Shown here: positions 26,552 through 40,288 of the stretch, in pieces | How positions within the stretch are numbered: the first letter of the stretch is position 1 | Layout of the letters: each line of letters opens with the position of its first letter | NCBI GenBank assembly: GCA_028023455.1 | Contig: JAQFVV010000158.1 | Coordinates: 2,612,661-2,676,660 of the forward strand | Source of the DNA: Epiperipatus broadwayi | Lineage: Eukaryota; Onychophora; Udeonychophora; Euonychophora; Peripatidae | Length of the DNA: 64,000 nucleotides | Direction: 5' to 3' | Position numbers and translations under genes: made by a program | Notes under the pieces: generated by a model | Database searches by the model: none | What the model saw: only the letters and a program-made list of their open reading frames with translations | Told to the model about the DNA's origin: nothing

Positions 26552-27819
26552 GAAATGTAATATTATAAATTAAACATGAAAATAATATCAGTAAAATAAA
26601 AAATTCTAATCAAATTTATTATTATTCCCCTTATTAAGCTTTTTACTTGGTGATTTTTACTTGCTGACACATCAAAATTCAATTTAATATATAATTACAT
26701 TAAAATTATATTTTAAAAATATAGACAAATCTAATGAATCCTAAAGAGGAAAATAAAAAAATAATGTTAAAATTTAAATGATCTAAAATGATAAAGTTTA
26801 TTCAAAAACTCTTTACATCTAATAGTAATATGATTATATCATCTACATATCCAGTATACATACTTGAATTTTTCATTAATTATATATATTGCCAGAAAGC
26901 ATTAATTTTTATAAACTATCTTTGCTGAAAATCAGATTACAGGGAAAATAACCAGAAAAATTACCTGAAAGAGATACACATATATCTATAATTTTATATT
27001 ATAAAATATTAATTCTGTCCTTCTAAGAGATATATATCATATACTTATATCAACAAACAATGCTGACTATTTTTTAACATTCAATAATATGTATTTTAAA
27101 AAAGTAATTTGTAATAAGTTACAAGTTATATATATATTAACTATTATAATAGAACAAAATTATCAATCCTGAAAATGAATAATTACAATATATACCATTC
27201 ATTCTTTACTGAACTATGTTTCATATGTATATAAGTCCCAATTTGAAAGAAAAAAAAGCTACAGTTTAACTAAGCATTAGGATTCAATAATCAAGTGATA
27301 AAACTTGATTATCATTGGTAATAAATTGCTTATCATTCCTTAATGCAAGTAACTCAGACATATCAATATTTACAACTTCATTCTAAAATTTAATGAGTCA
27401 TTTATATCATTAGTGTCTATAAAATTATATTTACATGTGGTGACTGATAATAGATTCTTAATTAATCTTCCAAAAAGACTTAATGTATTTAATAACTCTC
27501 ATAATATAATTAAATTTGAGTGAACTATTTAACTAAGTTATATCCTTCTAAGATGTTCAATATCTTTTAGTCTTTTTTCATTGTTTGTATTAAAAAAACC
27601 CACTATTAATTTTATTCCTTTTATGAACTTTCCTAGGTTTTATATTCAATTTCTTACAGCTTCAATGATCTATCAGACATTATTTTTTACATAAATATAA
27701 ATGTATTATTTTGAAATATATATATATACCAAATATTGAAATGATAGTGATGTAACAAACTACTGAAAAAATGCAGTAACAACACTAATATTTAAAAATA
27801 GTGATAAATAATATATTAG
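26552..27819. other. AT-rich spacer, nothing recognised
   Basis: Only AT-rich sequence and short TA tracts are seen (for example near 27717-27728). Confidence 0.6.
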
Positions 27820-28990
27820 AAATTAGTCTTTTATCAGTTCTGTACAAAATTTTCACTAACGTAATTACAACTCTACAGTGAACTTTAGATTTTAACCAAA
27901 TAAAAAACAAGTTGGATTTAAAAGAGGTTTTAGCACAGCAGATCACATCCAAATGTTAAGAAAATTTATACAAAAACAACCAATGAATACGAGTTGACAT
28001 TATGCTTTAGATTTATAGATTTTGAAAGGCATTTGATCCTAGAAGCATTTCTTAAGTGGTTAAAGCATTGGATTATCAAGGTAAAGACCAGAATATTGTC
28101 ATATTCTGAAAAACATTTATAAAAATGAACAAGCAATAATTAGATTACATAACGGTACTAAAAAGATTAACATTTAGAAATGTATATGAAAGGATGATTC
28201 CATATATTCAACACTGTTTATAGCAGTTTATAAGAAGTATTTTGTGGATTAAAATGGGAAGCTAGGGAAATAAAAGTAAATAGATATTATTTAAATCATT
28301 TAGATTTTGCTGATAGTATGGTTGCTTTTGCAAATAATGTTTCAGGGCTTCAAGAAATGTTGCAGAATTAGATCAACGTAACTAAGTATGACTAAAGATA
28401 AATGCTAAGAAGATTTAAAAAATGTTCAATGGATTTTCTCAAAAAATAACAACAATAATAAATAAAGATTGATAATAATGAATTAAAAGAAGTTAACAAT
28501 TACAAATAGTTTGGTTAGATTATTAACATAGATGCAAATATAATGAATAAAACTTGGGTGAAGCCCTTTTGGTAAAAATAATTTAATATGTGTAATTGAA
28601 AAGAAAGGTTTTTAATAAACAGGTTTTACCAGTTCTTACTTATGGATCTGAGACTTGGACATTTAACACAAGAGCAATACAAAGATTTCAGACCACTCAA
28701 TGAAATACATGGGTGAGAGAATAAATACTTATTGTAGACATCAATGAAAGAATTATGGCTGAAGTAGAGCTGAGCTTGATATACTGCTAGAAAAGATGAT
28801 CATAGATTGATAGTTTAAATCTTAAATTGCATCCCAAGATATTGTAGAAAAAACCTATAAAGAGATCATATATGGGATGGATCGATGAAGTAAAAAAGTG
28901 GTCTGGGTGATGTGGAGAAAAGAGGCTAGAGATCAGAGAAACTTGTTTAAACTTGGAGAGACCTTCATCCTGCAGTGGACTGATAATGGT
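27820..28990 (+). mobile_element. LINE B copy: RT domain of a decayed non-LTR retrotransposon
   Basis: The plus-strand translation, across stops and shifts, gives SLLSVLYKIFTNVITT near 27825 and a QVGFKRGF-like block near 27911. ADHIQMLRKFIQKQ follows at about 27937, then an FIDFERHFDP-like segment (motif A) at about 28015. An LNHLDFADSMVAF-like segment (motif C, decayed) lies at about 28290, and VLPVLTYGSETWTF-like sequence at 28625-28670. The 3' tail reads RNLFKLGETFILQWTDNG and ends near 28985. This is the same family as the scrap at 3235-3645. The 5' part (endonuclease) is absent, consistent with 5' truncation during target-primed reverse transcription. It is not functional. Confidence 0.75.
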
Positions 28991-31900
28991 TAAAAATAAT
29001 TATAATAATGATTATTATTATTTATGTGACATTTTTAATGCCTACATTATATTAAATATTGTTAACATTTTAATTTTTTGGAAAATGTTATATATCTGTG
29101 TAAAAAGTATATATTAAAAATGTATAAATAATAATAATACTGTATTTGTTTATTTATATATGAAATAATGTATTCAAAGTATTTTATAATTCTGAAAAAA
29201 AAATTGCTAGCGAAACTGAAAAAGAATTTAATTTAATAAAGCATTGAGAAGAATATAAAGAAAAAATAATAAAATTTATCTAAAATGGAGAAAATCTTTA
29301 AAACATAATTGACTGTAACCATACAATCTTATAATCATAATTTTAAAAACACCTTCCTCAAAGCATATGCATTAACATTTAAAAAAAATCAATTTCAAAA
29401 TACTTTATCCTTAAATTTTATTTTTAATGTTATTGTTTTTGAAATTAAGATATGTTATAAATTCCATGTAAACTGTAACGTTTTGAACACGTTTAAAATT
29501 AAAAAATATGTAACTCTACATATTTATTAGTTTTTACCATCTGCATAAAAACTACGATCTATGACCATGAAAAGACCCTAATATTCAACCTGGTTTAAAA
29601 CAATAAAATTAAGGACAACATTTAAAGACAAAAGGTTAAGAAATTATTCATTAACTCAAAAATAAACATGGATTTAATGCTCATAGGAATATGACACTAC
29701 TGACATTTATCTAATAAATCTAGAATAACTGTGAAACAAATTTAATGAAGAAGTTATCTCAGGAAAAAAAAGCTCCATTTGGATTGGGATCCCAGGTAAT
29801 GCACATAACAAATACTGCACTCATCACTACTTAAAGATACTTTTCTCTAATTCATTTACGTAAATTACATTTAATAAATCTCAAAGTATTACTTTTTATT
29901 ATATAAAAACGAACATCTTTTAAAATTAAAAACAGATAGCTACATCATTTTATTTTCTGTATAATGCTGATGGCTATCAAAAAATCTCAATATCCTATCT
30001 GGATAATCCATTCATGCCCTTATTCATAAATATAAAATTAAATTTGTGTGCATATATATACATACACACACATATTAAAAGATTTGTCTTTCTGATGGAA
30101 AGCAATTAAAAAACACAACAGATAATATCAAAGCATGTGCCAAGTGACTCTTAACAATTGACAAACTGACAAATCGTTTAACATTTACAAATGGTTTGTG
30201 TTGTGCTTTGATAAAAGCAATGTCAAAACAAAAGTTGATGTAATAAGTTAGGTCCACAAAGATGGTCATAATAAATTATAAATTTTACAGAAACAAACAA
30301 AAAAAACAACAACTTGTCAATTAGAGTTGAAATATGAATATAAATACCATCCCAGTTGAAATGATGGCAATTTTTGAATAAAAAAAACATGAATTTATCA
30401 TTTTAGATAAAAAATATTTATCTCATAATAAAAATTAAAAAATGACAAAAAAAAATCCGGACAGATAGCATTAGGTACATATACATACATACATAATACA
30501 TCAGGTCATGCATATTTGAGTTCACGATTAAAAAAAAGCAAAACATCATTATCACAGACCAATAAAGTTCATTTAAGCAATTAAACTAAAAACAATACAA
30601 ATTTTACACAATAAAATTCCATAAAAATATGAGATTCATTTAAAAATTCATAAACACATGCATATAAACACTTCATTGCTTCAAAAAATTAAAAATCAAA
30701 ATCACTGCTAAAAGCAAAAAAAAACAACAACAACATTTATTTGGGTTGAAAATTTATTTACAAGCTGATAAAAATTAATATAGCAAGAAGGGTAAAAACC
30801 TCTAAAAATAAATAAGCAATAGTTAATTATACAGAAAAAATAAAACAAAAAACAAAACAGAGCTGAAAATAGTTTTATTCTTGTGTAAGTGAATCTATAT
30901 TAATAACCCAGGAAAAAGATTGGTAAGAATGAAGTTCAACAATAACAAAAAATAGAAATCAATCTATTTCTTTTTGGAGATTTTGTAGAGATCAATAGTA
31001 AATGAGGATGATATTAATGGCTAAAAATTTGAAAAGTTCCATGATGGTCGCATCTTGAAAAAAGAATAATAAGGAAGACTGCTACATTTATGTCTTCTTT
31101 CTTTAAGAAGTCCTTTGCAAGAGGATATTTCTTATTTTTTTAACAGCTCCTAATGGTAAGTTGAAGTAAATTTCCAACTTGTTATCAAATTTATCCTTAT
31201 TTATTATATTTTTACAAACTTTGAATTACTTTTTTTAGAAATATAAGTGTGCAATGAAAATTATTCTTAAAAAATATTTCAACTTTGCAAATATAAAAAA
31301 AAAACAATAAGCCTAATTATAATATCAGAACAAAGTTTTTTTTATTGGATAATTATCATATCACTAATAAAAATATTAAGTTAAAAAAAATTAATTTGTT
31401 TGAATTCACTTTCTAAAATTCAAATGAATTATTGTTCTGGTTTATATAAAGTTAATAAAATTTTCCCTCATAATTATTAAAAAATCACAAAAATAAATCT
31501 CCAAGATCAACATGAATGTGTTTCTTTACAGCAACCTTATGTTATTGAAGCCTTTTGACTTATCTTCCAAAAGTAAATATTCTTGAATAAAATTTTAATC
31601 TAATATCTAAAAAAATAAATATTACAGAAACAGTTTGCAAAAATAATCATAGATATGTAAATAAATTCTGAAAAATATGTTTTCATTTTGGAAATCTAAT
31701 AAATTAGTCACACTCAAAAGCTCTCACAAACGACTGTATATTATTGATTTCTCATGATTTGCCTTCTAAAAATAAATATTTTTAAATAAAATCTAAATCT
31801 AATCACATTATTCTTATAAAATAATAATTATTACACAAATTTTTATTTAAAAAATCATAAATAAGTGAAAAAAAAACTACCAATCAGTGATATTGTTTAC

Positions 31901-32119
31901 TTGCTTAATAGTGACATTTTGAGATTTTTTTTAAATTAATAAATCAATATTATTTTAATTCCAATTTTTGGTATCAACCAACAAACAAATGCAAAAGATA
32001 ATTGTGAAAGAATGGTGATGCATTATCACATTCAGTACTCAGAAAGAATTAATAATTTAATTAAACTGAATTCACATTGCTGTAATGAGAGATCAAAAAT
32101 GGAATATTTAAGTAAAAAG
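28991..32119. other. AT-rich spacer, nothing recognised
   Basis: No gene or mobile-element end was recognised. The frames at 29309-29530 (plus) and 30075-30269 (minus) lack any motif I know and are judged fortuitous. Confidence 0.55.
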
Positions 32120-32370
32120 ACAAATAAATAACATTGATATCATTAACTGAATTAAGAAAAATAAGAGCTGGATATGTTGCTAGAATAAATAACAATAGTT
32201 TGACATTTGTAATTGTAAACAGATTCTAAGAGATTGTAAAAAGATCCAAAAAAAAATTCATTTGCAACAAACAGTAAAATAAGGAGGATTGCTAGGATGT
32301 GGATTTTTAAAAAAGCACTAAAACAAGGCTGACAAAAAAATTTCCTGAAAACTAGTTTTGTAAGTTACTG
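32120..32370 (+). pseudogene. Probable LINE B 3' scrap (weak)
   Basis: Read across frames, DIIN-IKK-RAGYVARINNNSLTF resembles the family's DIIxxIxxxKWxWAGHIARxxDxRW segment, followed by a Lys/Arg-rich stretch. Length and order fit the scrap at 3400-3600, but decay is heavy and the call could be chance. Confidence 0.35.
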
Positions 32371-33053
32371 TTTATTATTCCACTTGCCTTTGTGCAGAGA
32401 ACTTAACATACATAAACACAAACATGTATCAGAAAAATAATTATTAGCATATCCAGAAGAATAAATCACTGCACAAACATCTTTGTGTATAAACTTGGAT
32501 TAAGATGTGAACAATTAGAATTCTTTTTCAAGAGTTCTTATAATTAATGCAAATTCATCAAAATTTCCAAAGAGTTACACATTTCTTTATTCTTACAGTA
32601 TTTAGATTAATACCATAAACATATAGAAAATAATCACATTTTAGATGTAGGGACTCATTTGTTTCAACAAAGATTATAATTCTAAATAAAATAGACAAAA
32701 GACCCCCCCCCCATACACAAATCGATTTAATCACTAAATATATTTTAAAATCTTTATATATTTTGATTAATTAATTTTATCTAATTCCTTTTTTTTTTTT
32801 TACTTTTTTTTTTTTTGTTGATATCCATTTTCTGCAATTTTATTCAATGATATAAAAATATAACAACAATAATAAAAGCTACATCTAATATTTTTTTTCA
32901 AAATCAGATCAACAAAGTTGAGAATATTTTTATATAAACCAAATGTGAATAGTACTAAATTGGAATATAATACAAGTTAATTATTCCTTAACAATATTTA
33001 AACAAATCAACCAATAAATTCATTGTCCATCATTTTTTATTGATTTTGATCAG
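32371..33053. other. AT-rich spacer with homopolymer runs
   Basis: No coding signal is seen. A C-run lies at 32703-32711, unusual in this AT-rich context, and T-runs lie near 32790-32816. Confidence 0.6.
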
Positions 33054-33429
33054 TACATTAAAATAATCAGCCAATCATCTCTTTCAGATAACTGTTTCAT
33101 AGTTTACAATACTGATTACTAAATGCATCCTAATATAATACCTACAAATACCAAATTTAAGATAATATATTTTAAAGCATGATATGATCTTAAATAGTAC
33201 GCATTTACACATTACATCTAAATGCTTAATATTTAATTAAAAAGACCATATCATGATTATTTCTTATTTAAATCAAATTAGTCTCAAGTTTGCTATTTAT
33301 ATGAAAAAGTCTATTGACATTAGATTGGGATACTGCTAGTAGACTCACAGTTAACTTATGAACAGTAAGTAATGTGAGCCATGCAACAATTGTCTTTAAT
33401 AGAGTTAATTGGCTGATTATTTTAATGTA
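33054..33429. mobile_element. MITE with TA target duplication (Tc1/mariner-like, non-autonomous)
   Basis: A perfect 20-bp terminal inverted repeat, CATTAAAATAATCAGCCAAT, is flanked on each side by TA (33054-33055 and 33428-33429). Complementarity continues inwards in a diverged form for several tens of bases. The element is about 372 bp between the TAs and has no ORF. TA duplication with short terminal repeats is the signature of Tc1/mariner-superfamily MITEs, so the superfamily is inferred from the TA alone. Confidence 0.7.
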
Positions 33430-34315
33430 ATATCAAAATTAATAAAAGTTTGTTACTTTGTTAATTTACTAGCTAGTTTATTTAAATTTTGTTAAAGAGT
33501 AATTAAACTAATATATAAATTTACAATAGATAAATTTATGAATTATTTTTTTTTATATTACTAGATTTCACAATCATATTCATTGTAATATTCTTCCAAT
33601 TAGTTACTCAATCTGTTTTGGGCATAGAATTTGATTGATATAGATACACAGTTTCAAAACATAAAAGATAAAATCTGAATTGCATAACAGATAATATAAT
33701 GTCATTTAAATAATAAATGATTCTCTTCACTTTATACAAACAAAAATATTTTATAATTACGATTAAACTATATTCAATTTTATTTTCATTCTATTATTGA
33801 AAGACGACTATTTAAAACAAATGATTAACTGAAAAACTTAAGAATAAAAAATATCAAATATTTTGTAAAAAAATTAACTTTATTAATATTTAAAATTAAA
33901 GAAGAGTCAAATACAGTGATTTATATTTTCTGTCAATGCTTTAATTAAGGCATTTTATATAGAAATATGTTTATGAGTTACTCATGAAAGGTTTTGAAAA
34001 ATTAGCATATATTTGTGTAATAAAAACCATCTAAAATACAAACGACATTTTAAAAATATTTGTCAAACAGTTAGCACAACACTTCACTCATTCATTGTCA
34101 TTGTTTCCAGCTGTTTTATGTGTATTTTGAGATAATTTGATTTTTCAAAGAAAATTTAAAAAAAAAGAATCATAACGTCCAGCCATTAATCATATGCTTC
34201 TAAAAAAAAAAATGGATGCTTTTGTCAATAAAAATGAATATCAATATTAAATCTAATCAGAGAACTAAAAAAAAAACAAGTCATATCAACATCATTCCCT
34301 TCATTGTACTTAATG
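33430..34315. other. AT-rich spacer, nothing recognised
   Basis: No coding or repeat signal was recognised between the MITE and the LTR element that begins near 34316. Confidence 0.55.
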
Positions 34316-34964
34316 TGTATATACGTTTAATAAAAGATGTAAATTTAAAACAAATTATAAATTAAAATCAGTTAAGAAAAAATTCCTGACAGAAAGTAAA
34401 AAACCTAATTACATCTTTAACTTCATAAATTCTAATTATAGATAAGATTGAAAACAAAGTCTATGGAATTCAGAAGGAAGTTAAAAAATAATTAAAATTA
34501 AATTTGTGACTTCAGAGATAAATAGTGGCAGATAATACAAAACCTCTTGAAAATCCAAATCAATTTAACCTGTCTGGAAATTCAATAGTGAAGCATCTGG
34601 ACAGAAGATCTAAGAAAGACAATAATGGAAGACCTTCAGCAGAAGTAATTTAAATCCCAGTGCAGTTCACCACTGGAAGTTCAAATGGATCTTAAGGCTT
34701 TTACAGATTGTAATAACTGCACTATTTTTTGATGCACCTTAGAACTCAGATTTTATGAGTAATCATATAAGTAGTGATTAGTATATTCATGCTTTTATTC
34801 TATTACATAATATATATTATTCATTACTACTAACAAGATTTTATCATTGTATATAAAATCCTAACAATTTAATTCAGATAATAAACAACTAATAGTCTTT
34901 CATTATTTGCAGGATTATTTTATTTAATTATTTACTGTTGTATGTCTTTACTGCAATAATCTCA
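34316..34964 (+). repeat. 5' LTR of the gag-only element
   Basis: It starts TGTATATACGTTTAATAAAA and ends CTGCAATAATCTCA. Shared blocks with the right LTR include CTGTCTGGAAATTCA, GACAGAAG, ATCCCAGTGCAG, TTTTACAGATTGTA, TTTATGAGTAATCATATAAG and TTTAATTCAGATAATAAA. The copies differ by many substitutions and small indels, so the insertion is old. Confidence 0.7.
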
Positions 34965-35224
34965 TGGCCAAGCAGATCAATTGAAAGCAATTAAGATAGT
35001 TCAACAAACCATTGGGATTTCTGAAATTTTTAAAATTAATATCAAATAATAATTTGTGCAGTTCTAGAAACCATAAGAATATTCAAAATTATTTTTTAAA
35101 ATGTCAAAAATAGTAATTGAAAATAAAAACTATTAGCCAATTAGAAATTACTAAGTCATGCTGCTATGAATCTGAATTAGATAAAAAACTGTAATGTCAC
35201 AGATTAATATCAGGGAATTTGATA

Positions 35225-35960
35225 TGCATAGAGCATTCAAATAGCCTCTCTATACAAGATGACAGAAAAATATTTTTTAATGAACAATATTCAACAAGAT
35301 GAAATAATTACCAAATTGCCATGCTATTATTCTTTGCAAACCAGGACATAATTCAAACAGCAAATTGTCTATGTAATCCTAAAAAGCATGAAGAATTAAA
35401 ATATTCAGAATTGAATGATACATTACATAATTATTTTGATCCCAACCCTGCTAAATATATAGCATACCTTCATTTTCAGAACGCAACAAAACAGAACAGA
35501 AAAAAAAATCTATGAATTTGATTTAGCGATGCAAGAATTAGCAAAAGATTGTGTCTTCAGTGATTATTTAGAAAAAGGACTGTTACAACAATTTTTGTGG
35601 AGCATGTCTGATAGGAGGCTGTGAAAGTTATTGATAGTCACTGACCTTTCCTACAAACAGTGATCAAAATGAGTCTAATCTATGAAGTAATGATAGAATA
35701 AATAAAAAAGTTTTAGACTAAAACAATAGATGAATGAAATCAAATTAATGTGGTTAAACAAATGACATAAAAGAAAATGAAGCAATGAAATGTTATCAAT
35801 GTTGAAAGTTGGAGACATGGCTAGAATCTATAAATGGAAAGACAAAAAATATCAAAACTGTAAGAAAATAGATCATTTGGTGAATGTTTGCAAACATAAT
35901 CAAAAGGAGAGAAAAAAATTCTAAATTCAATAAGAAAGTTACTGGAAATTACCTGCAAGT
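35225..35960 (+). pseudogene. gag remnant with zinc-knuckle region
   Basis: Around 35321-35515 and just after, in two frames, the translation reads CNPKKHEELKYSELNDTLHN, YFDPNPAKYIAYLHFQNATK and then EFDLAMQELAKDCVFSDYLE. This is the pattern of Gypsy gag: L..P..P..L.Y.EL...L..H..P.P....R..F and L..LA..C.F. After a frameshift, CYQC-like and KYQNCKKIDHLVNVCKHNQKE (35845-35905) look like two CCHC zinc knuckles with lost residues. It lies directly after the left LTR, as gag should. Confidence 0.65.
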
Positions 35961-36114
35961 AAAGATTAAAAATACTAAAACTGTAAATAACAATCAAATA
36001 ATGCTATCAATTAAAATATTTGACCTACTAGTTTCCTTTTAATAGCATATAAAGATTGGAAGTCAATATTTGACTGGAAATAAAATGATCAAACTAGAGA
36101 AAACAAAATTTATC

Positions 36115-36300
36115 AAATAGAACACAGATTGAAATAGCTGGAAAAATTGTTGTACCTGTACTGACAAATGGTAAAATTGCCCAGCTGCAGATATATATCA
36201 GACAGCAAATTAAACCCTACAATGGGAAAAGATTGGTTCAAGTCTATGGGCATTAAAATATTGATTACAAATAAAGTCATGAGAGGAAAAGAATCAGGCA
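36115..36300 (+). pseudogene. aspartic protease C-terminal remnant
   Basis: IEIAGKIVVPVLTNGKIAQL leads, after a frameshift, into NPTMGKDWFKSMGIKI (about 36213-36260). This resembles the end of a Gypsy protease, where a G-K/R-DWL motif closes the domain before RT. The active-site Asp region upstream is not recognisable, and no RT follows before the right LTR. The pol gene has therefore been deleted. Confidence 0.5.
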
Positions 36301-36890
36301 AATGGCATACCAGGATACAAACAGAGAGTCATTCTCTGTTCAGCAATTGCAGGAATTAACTGCCAACCAACAAACACTATAGAGTTTCAATACCAACATG
36401 CTATTTCAAATCTTCAATGGAGATTTCACCAGCTAAAAAATTACCAAGCCAGAAACACAAAACCAAACAATCATCATTATGCCTGAAATTTTTGAATCGG
36501 AGATTCCTTAAAAAAAAAAAAGGGTGGCAGGCATGATAATTAAATAATTATTACATAAAATTGTTCTGATTAGAGTTTGAAACAGGAACACAATTTTTTG
36601 TTGTCACATTAATTATATAAGACTGCATGTAACAAATGATTTATTATTCTATGTAGAATCAAGTCAGGAGTTTAGTGAAGAAAAAAACAATAACCAAACA
36701 ACTGAAGTTGAAGAGAAAAATCAAATATGGCATGCACAGATAAGAAAAATAAAATAGAAGCAAACAGCCATGATAATCTTAAAACAGAAAAATATAAATC
36801 TCAAAGATTGCAGAAGCCACAAAGGTATATTAAAGATTATATTATTTGAATGAAAAACCATAGATCTCTGAAGTAAGGGAAAGAGTGATA

Positions 36891-37517
36891 TGTATATACA
36901 TTTATTAAAAAATGTAAGTTAAAAAAAATTAAGAGAGAATTAAATTAAAAATTCTTGATAGAAAAGAAAAAAAACTAATCACATCCTTAACTAGATAAAT
37001 TCTAATTATAGATAAAATCAAAATCTATGGAATGCAGAATGAAGTTCAAAATTAATTAAAATTAAAATAATAATTTCAGAGAACAATAGCGGTGGATAAT
37101 ATAAACTGTCTTGAGAATCTAAATCAATTCATTCAGTCTGTCTGGAAATTCAGCAGTGACGTGGTTGGACAGAAGCCCTTCAGCAAAAGAAGCTAAGATC
37201 CCAGTGCAGCTCCACTACTGAAGATCCAAAGGAAGCTTAGTGATTTTACAGATTGTACTAACCTTACTATTTTCTGATATGCCTTAGGTCTCAGAATTTA
37301 TGAGTAATCATATAAGTAGTAATTTGTAAATTTATGCTTTTATTTTATTACAAAATTATATATATATATATATATATTACTGATTATTTCTAAACAGAGT
37401 TTAATATTGTATACAAAATACCAATAATTTAATTCAGATAATAAATGGCTAACAGTCACTATTTGTGGATTATTTATTAAATTATTTATTGTTGTATATC
37501 TTGCTGTAATAACCTAA
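36891..37517 (+). repeat. 3' LTR of the gag-only element
   Basis: It starts TGTATATACATTTATTAAAA and ends CTGTAATAACCTAA. It matches the 5' LTR along its whole length but has a longer (TA)n tract near 37352-37376. Confidence 0.7.
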
Positions 37518-40288
37518 TGGCCACTCTCACAAAGCAGAACAATAGATATTTGTACTATAGAGCTTATAATCAGAAGATATAGTCTAAAATATCCACTATA
37601 ATGGATCAGTTTCTGGTCTTTGTTTTTTATCAGTAAAGGTTTAGGATTCAAAGCAGAAACTAATGTATTTATATAATTAGCAATCATATTACACATCCTT
37701 ATATCACCCAGGTTAATCTGAAATAATAATAAAAAAAGATCCTAGAGTTCTGAACTCAAAGTAACTTGTTGCGTTTATTCATTGGAGATCAAAGTTTTAA
37801 GCTAATTGTAGAACAAATATAGAAGAGGTCTAGTCCACAACGGGTGTAAATTGGGATCACTAAAATATATAGAAATTAGTCTATATGATTATGGAAGTGA
37901 GTTGGCTTGGACTCAAAACATTAGTTTTTTTGCCATTTAAGACTATTAGCTTGAGTAATATTAGTTTGATTAGAATATTAGAATTATGTATTTGTATGCT
38001 GGTTATAATGATATTTCATTTAATTTGTAAAAAAAAAAAAAAAACTAACATTAACAAGAAACAATGTCATATATAAATAAGCTAAGAAAATCAGCAATCC
38101 AAACTATACTGGTCAGTTTTTTTTTAAATATATAGATGCATAATTTCAATGGCAAATGATTCTTCTATTATAGAAAATTATCCTTTTAATTTTCACTGTG
38201 AAGTAAGAAGTAGAATAAAAGAACAGTTTTTTTTTTTTTTTTTTTTAAAGTTCTAAAATTTTTTAATTGATCAAAAAAATATATATTTGAAAAAAAAAAA
38301 TAGAAATGATATTGTTGGTTTTCAGAATTTTAAACAAAACCCCTTTTGTTACTGTGGTTTCATAACATTATCGCATTACTATCATTGTTATGTATTTTTT
38401 TTGATAATAATTGCTCCAATTTATATTTGCTTTTGAGAAAGCAACCCATGAAATTTGAATCTAATCTACACACATTGACAAAAAGATGGTAAATATTGAC
38501 ATGTTTCAGATATAAGGGTTTACTTGCAAATAACCAATAAGCGATGTCAGAACATAGAATATGATGACGTTCATCAAAAAGGTAATACTGTTTCAGATAC
38601 AAACAATTTAAATTATTTATTTTTGCTCTCTCTCTCATTCTTCCATTATTATTTTCACTTGCTTTATTGTCTTTAGTTATTTAGGCTGGCATATCATCTG
38701 ATCATTATGAATATCATTTCTTTGTGACAATGGAGGTGGGTGCTAGTGTCCACATTTAATTTTTTAATTATATGCAGTATCTCTAACATCGATTTTGTCT
38801 GATATTGAAAATTTGCAAAATATGCAGGATCTTTGGCATTGTAAAAATAATAAAGAGAACACAATAAAAATAAAGGGGATCCTCAATTATGATCTTGCAA
38901 TAGACCATGCAATAAACAATGAGTAATTTTGAAATTGAATTTAGTCAGTAGTTTCATTCAGCAATTATTTATATACTCGAGCAGCATTATTTAGGGATCC
39001 TATTGCCTACCACAGAAATAGAAAAATGAAGAAAATCTGATTTCAAAATTAAACATCATGGATCGCTCATTTAAGCAATAGAAATAGTTGTAATATCAAT
39101 AATAATAGCATTGGCAAAAGCTGGAAATAATGATAATAACAAAGATAAATATTTCAAATTTTGTCCCAACATGGATACATGGAATGTGCATAGTATTTGT
39201 AGTTAACAGAGTTGTTAAAATGACTTCTCTTAATAACAATTCGTCTTGCAAATCAGGGCAGTTTGATTAAACAATACATTGCATCTATTATCATTAGGGT
39301 ATATCTTTATTAGAAATAGCATAGAAAGCAAACAAAAAAAAAATTGATGGGAACATAATTATGATTTTCAGGCAAGAAGCATCTATAGTATGGAGATTGT
39401 TAATACTGATTGCTTTTCTTAGGAAAATAATGTGATTATAGTCTAATTGTATTATGGGTTATGATTGTAAAAGTTTGTCCTACCCGGTGGAACTTAAAAT
39501 AAAGCAAATAATAATTATATAGTTATAGTAAGGTCTGATATAATAAACTGATTAATTCCAATCACTTATTATACCATCTGTTTATTGCAGCTTACATTTA
39601 AATTCATATATTTAGGGGTATTCTATTACAGTTACACAGTCTAAAGTTACAATTCAAAACAGAATTAAAAAAATATAATATAAAATCAAAAATTCCAATA
39701 TAAATTTGTATACAAAATTTATATATATATACTGCATAGTTTAATTTAATAAAAACTACAATTCAATTTTTAAAAGCATAAAATAAAAATGTAAACACTA
39801 ATAAAAATTCGTAGTTGATTGATTTCATAATTTCTGTTTTCTTACTTGGACGGTTTTTTTCTTATTATTATTATTACAATTTAACTATTTTTCTGACATC
39901 ATTATAAAAAGCTAAACAAATTTAATCTATTAAATATCTTTTTTTTTCTTATTCTGAAATTACTTTTTATTTTCAATATTATGTTCTATTATTCTGGCAT
40001 CATAATGATTTTTTTTCTCTCCATGATAGCATTAACGAGCTTTTTTTAACACTGTATTTCAGTACATTGGTTAAAATTTTAAGCATATGCAGTAGAACAA
40101 TTTTAAATAAATATAGTATATTTTCACTTCTAAAGTTACAAATAAGTATTTATGCAAACTAAATTTATAGCTTAAACCTTACAAAACATGCCAAACAATA
40201 TTGCTGTAATATTCATCTTTGTTGCATAAATCCTAATTCAATGAAAAAATGTTTATTGTATAATTTATTTCAGTAAAAACGAATAGGT
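37518..40288. other. AT-rich spacer, nothing recognised
   Basis: No gene is supported. A poly-T run of about 20 lies near 38227-38246. The 92-codon minus-strand frame at 38360-38638 has balanced composition but no family motif, no exon signals that I trust and no conserved neighbour; I leave it as unexplained. Confidence 0.5.

Larger units (their letters stand above)
34316..37517 (+). mobile_element. Internally deleted Ty3/Gypsy-like LTR element, gag and partial protease only
   Basis: Two similar LTRs of about 0.65 kb (34316-34964 and 36891-37517) enclose about 1.9 kb. A primer-binding-site-like TGGCCAAGCAGATC follows the left LTR. A purine tract, AAGTAAGGGAAAGAG (36871-36885), precedes the right one. 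The interior carries a gag-like region, a decayed double zinc knuckle and the end of a protease, but no RT, RNase H or integrase. Exact LTR ends are uncertain by a few bases, and no clean target duplication could be fixed. Confidence 0.7.

Noticed and set aside
38360-38638. 92-codon minus-strand ORF as a gene
   Set aside because: It has no family motif, no credible splice signals and no repeat homology. ORFs of this length occur by chance over 64 kb when both strands are read.
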